Below are positions 7,225 through 12,777 of a DNA stretch of 12,777 bases, piece after piece. The DNA lies in the NCBI GenBank assembly GCA_023300065.1, contig JALZWJ010000318.1, forward strand, positions 1 through 12,777, in the 5' to 3' direction. This stretch comes from Akkermansiaceae bacterium (lineage in GTDB: Bacteria > Verrucomicrobiota > Verrucomicrobiia > Verrucomicrobiales > Akkermansiaceae). Within the stretch, counting starts at the first letter, position 1; each line of letters opens with the position of its first letter. The notes below the pieces were generated by a model. It ran no database searches and was not told the origin of the DNA. It saw only the letters and a program-made list of their open reading frames with translations. A program made the position numbers and the translations under genes.

Positions 7225-8136
7225 CTATGCCCGCTTCCGGCGGAAGGCAAGCAACCCTGCCAGACCGCATAACATGACAGACCCAGGCTCAGGAATAGAA
7301 TCCTGCGTCACTAGGATCGATGATAGATTAAGATCACCGGAATTCCCCTGCGAGTAAACAGCGGCGTGAACCAAATCGAGATCATTCGTCACACCTGCTG
7401 TGGCCCAAGTTCCAGAGATATCCCCTGGAGCCGTTCCGCTCGCGCTTGAAAACGAAAGTGAATAGCCTGTAGCATCAGAACTAAGTGAAAGCTCCAATGA
7501 ACTCGTTAGATCCACAGCGATCCGATCAGAACGAAACGTCGAAACGGTATCCCATGTGACGAGATCTTGATTCCACTCCCATGTAGCGAGCGTTGTGATG
7601 GTGCCGCCATTGACATAGGCCAAAATCCCCTGTCCATCAAGATCGAGGGTGCCAGGAAGCCCACCGGTAGCCTCGCGCGGCTGGAGGCCGATCCACAAGC
7701 CGTCGATCCGAGTCTCAAACGGTCCCCCATTCCGGATACCATTACTGCCGGTCTGAGCTGTCGAGACCAATCCAACAAAATGCCTGGTGCTATTATTGTC
7801 CACAGATAAATTTCTGCCGAAATCTTCGACCGTGAAAGTTGTCGTAACCGCGAGAGAGTCGTTCGCGTTGAATGTATCTGTAGAGGCGATTTGAGAACGC
7901 GAACTACCACCTGTTCCCTGAGCTATTCCTACCGCACCTGAAGCTTCGGTCGGGGTCGCTCCGGTAGCAAAGACACCAGAATTGAAACCTGAACCGGCTC
8001 CGTTCGTATTCGTTGCGATATTTCCATCATCAAAAGAATCATCGATGAGGACCATCATGGCAGCACTCTCTGACCCTAGGAGAAAAGGGCTAACCATTAA
8101 ACAGGCTAGCAAGTTATTAATTTTTTTTGTTTTCAT
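7225..8136 (-). CDS. Secreted PEP-CTERM sorting-domain protein
   Basis: The protein has 303 residues from the start MKTKKINNLLACL. The frame stays open for another 67 codons upstream, but these do not look like protein and the signal peptide begins at the chosen ATG. Residues 1-26 form a Sec signal peptide. Residues 30-275 form the array's shared N-terminal domain, with landmarks DDSFDDGNIATNTNG, the SSRSQIASTDTF block, DGLWIGLQ, LATWEWNQDLVTWD, FRSDRI and NDLDLVHAAVYSQG. It resembles a secreted beta-sandwich (concanavalin/LamG-like) domain, though this is inference. The C-terminus is a canonical PEP-CTERM signal: PEP at 282-284, a hydrophobic helix at about 286-298, then RRKR. Such tails are recognised by exosortase-type transpeptidases in the inner membrane, leading to cell-surface display or release into matrix. 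No exosortase gene is in the window. The gene is closely related to its neighbours on both sides. Confidence 0.9.
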   Translation of the reverse strand: MKTKKINNLLACLMVSPFLLGSESAAMMVLIDDSFDDGNIATNTNGAGSGFNSGVFATGATPTEASGAVGIAQGTGGSSRSQIASTDTFNANDSLAVTTTFTVEDFGRNLSVDNNSTRHFVGLVSTAQTGSNGIRNGGPFETRIDGLWIGLQPREATGGLPGTLDLDGQGILAYVNGGTITTLATWEWNQDLVTWDTVSTFRSDRIAVDLTSSLELSLSSDATGYSLSFSSASGTAPGDISGTWATAGVTNDLDLVHAAVYSQGNSGDLNLSSILVTQDSIPEPGSVMLCGLAGLLAFRRKRA

Positions 8137-8490
8137 GAAGATGCTATTTCTATGAAAAAAAGCACCACCTTCAAGCTCTATCTTTTGAAAAAAATCATAA
8201 TCGCATTGCCTAGGGAAACGAGATCGTCCCCCTCCAAAGTGAGTGCTTGGAAAAAGGAACTTGAAGGCCCTATTATTGAACCTTTTTGAACGGAAGAATG
8301 CCGTCAATGATTCTGTCAAAAGACAGGGAAGCCTCATCGTTCACTTGGATTGAAAGATAGGCAGGCAGGTGGTCGAACTACGAACAAACCTTAACCTCGG
8401 TGGCAGAAAAAGCCGCCTGACGGGGACAGCGACCAATCATCAATCAATCTCAGAAATCTCTGGCAACGAGAAGGAGGCCGCTTCATTCCC

Positions 8491-8515
8491 CCCTTAGAAT
8501 CCCGCCCTTAGAATC
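8491..8515. repeat. Short direct repeat CCCTTAGAATC x2
   Basis: Two identical 11-base units are separated by CCG, giving a 14-base period. The repeat lies about 75 bases downstream of the 368-residue gene's terminator and more than 350 bases upstream of the next start codon. It may be a local slip duplication or paired protein-binding sites. Confidence 0.5.
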
Positions 8516-8590
8516 GGAAAAATGATTGACCCATCATGATATCTAATAAGAGGAAAAGGTAACAAGAAGGACCAAGGAGAGGAATCACTT

Positions 8591-8654
8591 CAAAAATATA
8601 AAATAAAAGCTCCGCCCCTCTGAGATAATGTAAATCTCAGAGGAAGTGGAGCTT
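8591..8654 (-). terminator. Long-stem terminator after the 368-residue gene
   Basis: A long interrupted stem pairs AAGCTCC (8607-8613) with GGAGCTT (8648-8654), and inside it CTCTGAGAT with ATCTCAGAG around a 7-base loop. On the minus strand a T-rich tail (TTTTATTTTATATTTTT) follows. It begins about 33 bases past the gene's stop. Confidence 0.88.
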
Positions 8655-8687
8655 ACTGCGGCGCCTCTCGTGCGAGGTGACTAATCT

Positions 8688-9794
8688 CTAATTACTTCTT
8701 CTAACACGGAAAAAGAGGCGCACTGAATCCTGCAGGCTAAAAGTTGCCAAGTTGATAACCCCAGTCGTCGTGTTTCCAACAGCTGTTGCCTGAAAATCAT
8801 CTCCAACATTCTCCGAGAAATCGATCAGATCAGGGGAGACGTCAACGGTGAAATTTTCACCTGGAACCGAATTCCATGTCAATGTGACTCGGTCCTCAAT
8901 CGGATCGTAATTGATATCGGAGATGGAAATGTCACCAGCTGGTGCTGGTGCTGGTGCTGGGGAGCCCGTCATCACCTCGATGGAATCCACATCAAAGTTC
9001 GATTCCACCCGATCATCCGTTTGCCCCTGAAGTTGGGCGGCTGCGTGAACGACATCGAGGTCATTCGCTACCCCAGCGTCAGCCCAAGCGCCGGAAATAT
9101 TAGCAGGGAGGATACCTCCCCCATCCGTGGTAAAACTGAGAGAATAGCCCAGATCGTTTGAGGTTAGGGTTAGCGTAAGCGGATCGAGAAGATCCATCGC
9201 GATTCGGTCCGAACGGAAAGCAGACTCAACGTCCCACGAGACAAGGCTTTGATCCCAATCCCAGGTCGCTAGTTCAGTGACCGTGTTGCCATCGACATAA
9301 AATAGCGCGCCTTCGCCGTTGTCGGCACCATTGGCAGTCTCGTTACTCTTAAGGCTTACCCAGAGGCCATCGACCGTATTTTCAAGGGTTCCGCCAGCTT
9401 GAACCCCAGTTCCAGATCCCCCCGTCTGCACAAGCCCGACAAAACATCGGGTTGTGCCATTGTCGATGGAGGCAGAGCGGCTGAAATCATCGACCACGAA
9501 CACCGCGGTCACACCATCCACTGAATTAGCGGAAAATGTGTCGGCAGAGCCCATCCGACCTCGGAAAGCACCACCACTACCACCATCTAATCGCGCGAAG
9601 CCCTCTTCCTCAAAGACGACTCCGCCCCCATCAGGCGTAGTGAAGACATTAAATCCTGAGCCTGTATCGGGATTGGTGGCGAGATCATCATCATCGAATA
9701 GGTCGGTGATGATTTGAGCAAATCCAGGGGAAGCGCTGACGGTGATTCCTAGGAAAACAAGGAGGGCTTTGGTGTTCATTAATGTTTTTTTCAT
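8688..9794 (-). CDS. Secreted protein with the shared N-terminal domain and a C-terminal beta domain
   Basis: The protein has 368 residues. The signal peptide is at 1-26, with likely cleavage after GFA. The array's shared domain spans about 28-275, with blocks matching its neighbours: LFDDDDLATNPDTGSGFN, TRCFVGLVQTGG, DGLWVSLKS, LATWDWDQSLVSWD, FRSDRIAMDLLDPLTLTL and NDLDVVHAAAQLQG. A PAPAPAPA linker at 279-286 is followed by an 80-residue C-terminal domain (VTLTWNSVPGENFTVDVSPDL ending FFRVRRSN). It has no PEP-CTERM tail; instead its last domain resembles the end of the giant protein (FTVQVSSDLENW ending FIRVVVSGSL). These ends may be a different sorting or anchoring signal; that is inference. 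An alternative start is Met6. No Shine-Dalgarno is visible. A terminator follows, so the gene is probably its own transcription unit. Confidence 0.88.
   Translation of the reverse strand: MKKTLMNTKALLVFLGITVSASPGFAQIITDLFDDDDLATNPDTGSGFNVFTTPDGGGVVFEEEGFARLDGGSGGAFRGRMGSADTFSANSVDGVTAVFVVDDFSRSASIDNGTTRCFVGLVQTGGSGTGVQAGGTLENTVDGLWVSLKSNETANGADNGEGALFYVDGNTVTELATWDWDQSLVSWDVESAFRSDRIAMDLLDPLTLTLTSNDLGYSLSFTTDGGGILPANISGAWADAGVANDLDVVHAAAQLQGQTDDRVESNFDVDSIEVMTGSPAPAPAPAGDISISDINYDPIEDRVTLTWNSVPGENFTVDVSPDLIDFSENVGDDFQATAVGNTTTGVINLATFSLQDSVRLFFRVRRSN
8938..8960. repeat. Hexamer microsatellite encoding the Pro-Ala linker
   Basis: GGTGCT units repeat about three and a half times in the 368-residue gene and encode alternating Pro and Ala on the minus strand. 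Such a tract can change length in steps of two residues without shifting frame, which would alter the spacing between the two domains. Confidence 0.7.
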
Positions 9795-9823
9795 TTGAGA
9801 CTACTGTCGTGATTAAATCATGA

Positions 9824-10303
9824 TTATTTCTTGCGGCGCGCGAGTCAAGAAATCAGCGCGAGCGTTATCAAAATGGAGGTGTTCGGCTTAGGAATTTCGG
9901 AAGTTGTCAGCGTGATGGAACCCAAAGAGAGAGGGAGGCTGGGCCCAACACCTACTCTTCCGATCTCAGTCGCTCCATGACCAAGACGCGGCTGGCTGGC
10001 GTGAGCGATTGTTGATGTAGAGCAGCCGAAATCACCGACCGCAAAAATAGGAGATACTAAAGTCGTAGAATTGGCCTCAAAGGGACCGACTGGTCCGATC
10101 TGAGTCAGGGAAGCGCCACCGCTACCGCACGCGGATTTTGCAATGTCACCCGACCTAGGGAGTGTCGCACCTACCCCAGTCAAAGCATGCAATCCTATGC
10201 AGCTCCCAAGATTGGCTGCGTGGGATACACCAACGGAGCCCACTACCAAACAGGAAAATGCACTTCGGAAAAATCGTCGTTGGATATTGAGTCGTGAGGA
10301 CAT
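9824..10303 (-). pseudogene. Decayed PEP-CTERM paralog with internal deletion and in-frame TGA
   Basis: The reading frame starts with a signal peptide (core FRSAFSCLVVGSVGVSHAA) and enters the shared domain: GGASLTQIGPVGPFEANS and IFAVGDFGCSTST parallel GGASRTQIASKDVFSANS and FSIESFGRSTT in the giant protein. It then jumps from the RLG position to SLGSITLTTSEIPKPNTS, which aligns with LSSILVTQDSIPEPGS at the end of the intact PEP-CTERM protein. About 130-150 residues present in the paralogs are missing. The frame meets TGA at 9845-9847. Reading past it in the same frame gives LARRKK and then TAA at 9824-9826, the expected basic tail of a PEP-CTERM signal; the central Glu of the PEP motif has become Lys. 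These changes mark a gene that once encoded a surface-sorted paralog. A short secreted peptide could still be made from it. Confidence 0.8.
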
Positions 10304-10657
10304 GCCTTTTAGTCTCCGTTAATAAATCTATTTTGCTTTATGAAAATTTTTTTCACTGTCGCCATCAAATCGATAAAAGCGTTACACCCTTTGAATCGAC
10401 CATACCGATCCCATTGATCTTGGCGAGGTTTAATTTCATTTGGCCTGCGAGCTGATCACCAGCTGAACGGTTCGCGCTTAACGAGAGCCCATAATACCGA
10501 GTAGAGTTTCAAAAAAACACCCAAATTTACAGTCTGCTCTTTGGGAACTCGGAGTGGCTAACACCGCTGCCATTTTCCTCCACCACGCCCAGCAAACTTT
10601 TTCCTGACAAGCTCCCAAAAATGGTTTTTCTTAATAGGGTCATTTAAAAAAAATATC
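10304..10657. other. Divergent intergenic stretch with repeat copy B
   Basis: This 354-base gap lies between the divergent pseudogene and the YegP-like gene, so it must have held promoters in both directions. It contains a short palindrome (AGCTG-ATCAC-CAGCT, 10450-10464), the repeat copy at 10494-10593, and an A/T-rich leader just before 10658. On the minus side GGAG lies 10 bases before the pseudogene's ATG, a remnant ribosome-binding site. No RNA gene was recognised. Confidence 0.55.
10494..10593. repeat. Dispersed-type repeat, copy B
   Basis: This is the counterpart of the copy at 1647-1735, in the same orientation, with a 20/21 identical opening block (includes AGTAGAGTTTCAAAA), then a diverged middle, a GCTGCCAT block and CGCCCAGC at the end. 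The two copies lie outside opposite ends of the minus-strand array, about 8.8 kb apart. Confidence 0.55.
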
Positions 10658-10984
10658 ATGTTCCAACTCTTCCAATCCGAAAAAACCGAGAAATTCCACT
10701 TCCGTCTTAAAGCTGGCAACGGCGAAATCATCATGCAGTCCCAAGGCTACAAGGATAAGAAAAGCGCTGAAAACGGAATCGCATCAGTCGGCAAAAACGG
10801 CGCAAACGAAAAAAACTTCGAAAAGAAAGAAGCCGCGAACGGCAAATTCTACTTCGTCCTCAAAGCAGGCAACGGCCAGATCATCGGCCAGTCCCAGCAA
10901 TACAAGACCGAGTCCGGTCGCGACAACGGCATCAAGTCAGTCGGCAAAAACTGCGGCGGCGACACCAAAGAAGTCTCCGCATAA
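10658..10984 (+). CDS. YegP-like DUF1508 (UPF0339) protein, two repeats
   Basis: The protein has 108 residues made of two tandem copies of the ~50-residue DUF1508 unit. The first (about 8-52) reads FHFRLKAGNGEIIMQSQGYKDK, then a NGIASVGKNG ending. The second (about 62-102) reads FYFVLKAGNGQIIGQSQQYK, then NGIKSVGKNC. E. coli YegP has the same length and two-repeat plan. The biochemical role of the family is not established; it is a small cytoplasmic alpha/beta protein with no signal peptide. The gene has no Shine-Dalgarno, follows an A-rich leader, and ends just before an intrinsic terminator, so it is probably monocistronic. Its codons are less extremely C-ending than those of the first operon. 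Confidence 0.93.
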   Translation: MFQLFQSEKTEKFHFRLKAGNGEIIMQSQGYKDKKSAENGIASVGKNGANEKNFEKKEAANGKFYFVLKAGNGQIIGQSQQYKTESGRDNGIKSVGKNCGGDTKEVSA

Positions 10985-11024
10985 TGTGGCGGAAACCTCC
11001 TGCCTCCCAGCCAACCCATTCACC

Positions 11025-11058
11025 AAAGCCCCCCCCTCGCCAGAGCGCGGGGCTTTTT
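11025..11058 (+). terminator. Intrinsic terminator after the YegP-like gene
   Basis: AAAGCCCC pairs with GGGGCTTT across a GC-rich interior (CTCGC/GCG) and ends in a run of five T residues. It lies 40 bases past the stop codon and separates this gene from sodN. Confidence 0.88.
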
Positions 11059-11101
11059 CGTCACTTGCGCCCGCCCCCGCATTCGTTAACCTCACCTCGA
11101 C

Positions 11102-11554
11102 ATGAACCGATCCATCCTCGCGCTCTGCGCCCTCTCCTTCCTCGCCCCTGCTACCAGCTCCGCTCACTGCCAGATCCCTTGTGGAATCTACGCTGACGAT
11201 AATGTCATCGAAAAAATGCACACCGACTTCGAGACCATCGAAAAAGCCTCCAAGCAAATCATCGAACTCTCAAAGGACCCCGCCAAAAACGCTCAACAAA
11301 TCATCCGCTGGACTACAAACAAAGAGTCACACGCGCAGGCGATTCAAGACACCGTCTCCAACTACTTCCTCGCTCAACGCCTCAAGCTCGCCGAAGTAGA
11401 AACTAACAAAGAAGCCTATCTCGCTAAACTTCAACTTTGCCACAAAACCATCGTCGCAGCCATGAAGTGTAAGCAAGGCACTGATGCCACCAACGTCCTC
11501 GCCCTGCACAATCTCGTCGACGGCTTCGCCAAGCACTTTGGTGAGAAGAAGTAA
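11102..11554 (+). CDS. sodN: Nickel superoxide dismutase with Sec signal peptide
   Basis: The 150-residue precursor has a signal peptide MNRSILALCALSFLAPATSSA that fits signal peptidase I (Ser at -3, Ala at -1). Cutting after Ala21 leaves a mature protein starting HCQIPCGIY. This is the nickel hook of NiSOD: His1 (His22 in the precursor), Cys2 (Cys23) and Cys6 (Cys27) bind nickel, and Tyr9 (Tyr30) is the conserved second-sphere residue. The enzyme converts superoxide to oxygen and peroxide, here outside the cytoplasm. The remaining ~120 residues are helical (KASKQIIELS, AQAIQDTVSNYFLAQRLK), as expected for the four-helix bundle that assembles as a hexamer. Position 3 is Gln where Streptomyces NiSOD has Asp. 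Streptomyces enzymes have a short propeptide, usually cut by a SodX-type protease; no sodX is adjacent, consistent with the signal peptidase doing this job. The gene is flanked by terminators on both sides. Confidence 0.95.
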   Translation: MNRSILALCALSFLAPATSSAHCQIPCGIYADDNVIEKMHTDFETIEKASKQIIELSKDPAKNAQQIIRWTTNKESHAQAIQDTVSNYFLAQRLKLAEVETNKEAYLAKLQLCHKTIVAAMKCKQGTDATNVLALHNLVDGFAKHFGEKK

Positions 11555-11625
11555 ACCAAGCTCCCCCGACCGTCTCTTTCAGGCTCTTTGTGCCCTTGCT
11601 CATTCCTAGCGCGGTCTTCTCTTAA

Positions 11626-11666
11626 AAAACGCCCGATCTCACCGAGATCGGGCGTTTTATTTTTAT
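11626..11666 (+). terminator. Strong intrinsic terminator after sodN
   Basis: A perfect 15-base-pair stem (AAAACGCCCGATCTC against GAGATCGGGCGTTTT, loop ACC) is followed by TTTTATTTTTATC. It lies about 70 bases after the sodN stop. The flanking A and T runs would let it work in both directions. Confidence 0.93.
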
Positions 11667-11770
11667 CGACCCCTCCCTCTCAAATCCCCCCCAGCCTCAC
11701 CTGCCTCAGGGATGTCAATCTATCCAGTAAAGTGAACATCATTGCCTTCACCCACCGTTCAGCTTTTCTA

Positions 11771-12150
11771 TTATGAAATTTTTTCCCCTTCTCGCCGCCC
11801 AAGTGCCGAGGCTTCCGCCAGATAAGCGACAATCAAGCGCAGTAACTCCGGCTGATGCTCTAAGTAGAACTAATTCCCACTCGGATTGATCGAGTAGAGG
11901 ACTTCTTTATCCTGCACAATCACGGTAATTCTTCTCGGAACGAATTTGGTGACTCTCCTCACTGAGCTTCGTCGTTAGACAGCCCCATTCATTGAGCGCG
12001 GCTTCAGGAAAACCATTTTCTCTAAAATGATGTTCGCTTGAGGGAAGCTCGATAAATCTTCTGATCCAGAATCTCGCCAACTTGCCCAGCTTCTTGCCAA
12101 GAAGGACAATTTACGTTAGCTCTTCTTATAAGTTCATTTAGAAATTTCAT
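11771..12150 (-). pseudogene. Decayed unrecognised gene (frameshifts and a stop)
   Basis: Three protein-like blocks lie in different minus-strand frames but in consecutive order. Block 1 starts at the ATG at 12150 (MKFLNELIRRAN to about GEILDQKIY). Block 2 runs from 12056 to a stop at 11907-11909 (FIELPSSEHHFRENGFPEAA, then LNEWGCLTTKLSEE). Block 3 (VTKFVPRRITVIVQDKEVLY, then SINPSGN) hits an in-frame TAG at 11870-11872 and continues as FYLEHQPELLRLIVAYLAEA to TAA at 11771-11773. Ordered blocks of this kind suggest a real gene of about 125 codons broken by two shifts and a nonsense change. The family is not recognised. Block 1 is the least certain part. Sequencing error is a formal alternative, but three lesions in 380 bases make decay more likely. 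Confidence 0.5.
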
Positions 12151-12777
12151 GAAATTATTCCTTTTTCTAGCCCTCGCCTCCTCTGTCTCCACCACCCTCG
12201 CTACCGACTGGCCCCAGTGGCGTGGCCCCGAGGTGAACAACCACGCCGCAGCCGACGCCAAGCCTGTCACCGAGTGGTCCGCCGACAAAAACGTCCGTTG
12301 GAAAACCCCCATCCCCGGCCGTGGACACTCCACCCCCATCATCGTGGACGGTAAGATCTACCTCACCACCGGGGACAAAGAAAAAGGGACGCAATCCCTC
12401 ATCTCGCTCGACCGAAAAACGGGGGAAATCCTGTGGGAAAAAATCATCCACCAAGGCGGCTACCCTCAGCACCTCCACAAAGAAAACAGCCCCGCCTCCC
12501 AGACCGCTCAGTGGGATGGCACCAACATCCTCGTCGTCTTCCAAAACGACAAAAAAATCAAGGTCACCGCCGTCAGTGTGACCGGCGAGATCGTCTGGTC
12601 AAAATCGGCAGGCGACTATAAACCAACTTACCAATTCGGATACGGCTCCACTCCCGTCCTTTATAAAGACTCCCTCATCATTGTCATCGGAACCGAAAAG
12701 GGAGGCACCATCACCTCACTGAAAACCAAAGACGGCGCCCCCAACTGGACCATCCCTCGCAAAGGTCACGACTACTG
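12149..12777 (+). CDS. Secreted PQQ-like beta-propeller protein (5' part)
   Basis: The frame starts at 12149 and is still open at the right edge (209 codons visible). MKLFLFLALASSVSTTLA is a Sec signal peptide and is followed by DWPQWRGPEVNN, the opening signature of secreted PQQ-like beta-propeller proteins common in Verrucomicrobiota and Planctomycetota. Propeller strands follow: VRWKTPIPGRGHSTPIIVDG, KIYLTTGD, LISLDRKTGEILWEK, VTAVSVTGEIVWSK and FGYGSTPVLYKDSLIIV. The aromatic GEILW/GEIVW ends are the repeated blade motif. Relatives are periplasmic; many lack proven PQQ binding, so dehydrogenase activity is not implied. The start codon shares the CATG palindrome with the first codon of the minus-strand pseudogene. 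No Shine-Dalgarno is visible. Confidence 0.93.
   Translation, partial: MKLFLFLALASSVSTTLATDWPQWRGPEVNNHAAADAKPVTEWSADKNVRWKTPIPGRGHSTPIIVDGKIYLTTGDKEKGTQSLISLDRKTGEILWEKIIHQGGYPQHLHKENSPASQTAQWDGTNILVVFQNDKKIKVTAVSVTGEIVWSKSAGDYKPTYQFGYGSTPVLYKDSLIIVIGTEKGGTITSLKTKDGAPNWTIPRKGHDY

Larger units (their letters stand above)
8137..8687. other. Intergenic stretch between two array genes
   Basis: This 551-base gap contains the terminator of the upstream 368-residue gene (8591-8654), a perfect 11-base direct repeat (CCCTTAGAATC at 8491-8501 and 8505-8515), and an AT-rich leader before the PEP-CTERM gene. The promoter of that gene should lie here; TATGAT is present on the minus strand about 60 bases before its start, but no convincing -35 element is paired with it. 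No gene was recognised. Confidence 0.55.

Noticed and set aside
8137..8337. Extending the PEP-CTERM gene upstream to the ATG at 8337
   Set aside because: The 67 extra codons have no protein-like pattern and would bury the signal peptide that begins at 8136.
10450..10593. Integron attC site (GCTTAAC near 10487 looks like an inverse core)
   Set aside because: No matching GTTRRRY core is found at a suitable distance downstream, there is no attC-like long imperfect palindrome, and no integrase gene is present.
11588..11776. Plus-strand 62-codon open frame after sodN
   Set aside because: It runs straight through the strong sodN terminator hairpin and shows no protein-like feature.

Overview
The window looks like a chromosomal segment of a Verrucomicrobiota bacterium (inference). 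The evidence is a PEP-CTERM sorting signal, a PQQ-type beta-propeller protein starting with the DWPQWRGP signature, a very large secreted lamin-tail/CotH protein, and a nickel superoxide dismutase carrying an export signal. Most genes also lack a clear Shine-Dalgarno sequence. No rRNA, tRNA, CRISPR array, transposase or integrase gene was seen.

Layout. (1) Bases 1-1610, plus strand: a compact operon with the 3' end of a probable zinc-ribbon protein, a lipoprotein overlapping it by ATGA, and a SpoU/TrmH-type RNA 2'-O-methyltransferase. Third codon positions here are almost all C. (2) Bases 1611-1972: a non-coding stretch with a dispersed-type repeat. (3) Bases 1973-10303, minus strand: an array of four related genes for secreted surface proteins. 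In transcription order they are a decayed PEP-CTERM pseudogene, a 368-residue protein with a Pro-Ala linker and a C-terminal beta domain, a 303-residue PEP-CTERM protein, and a 1689-residue multidomain protein. All four have a signal peptide and the same N-terminal domain (about 250 residues in the intact copies), but their C-terminal parts differ. Two strong terminators separate the three intact genes, so each is probably its own transcription unit. (4) Bases 10304-10657: a non-coding stretch with a second, diverged copy of the repeat from region 2. (5) Bases 10658-12777, plus strand: a YegP-like DUF1508 protein, a nickel superoxide dismutase (sodN), a decayed minus-strand gene, and the 5' part of a secreted PQQ-like beta-propeller protein that runs off the window.

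The core-like plus-strand genes and the minus-strand array differ in codon use, and the two repeat copies lie in the same orientation just outside the two ends of the array. This suggests that the array is an accessory block that expanded by duplication and is partly decaying. The most distinctive observations are the array of paralogs with swapped C-terminal sorting or anchoring modules, the pseudogene whose PEP-CTERM tail is still readable past an in-frame TGA, and the NiSOD whose predicted signal-peptidase cut exposes the nickel-binding His1 directly.
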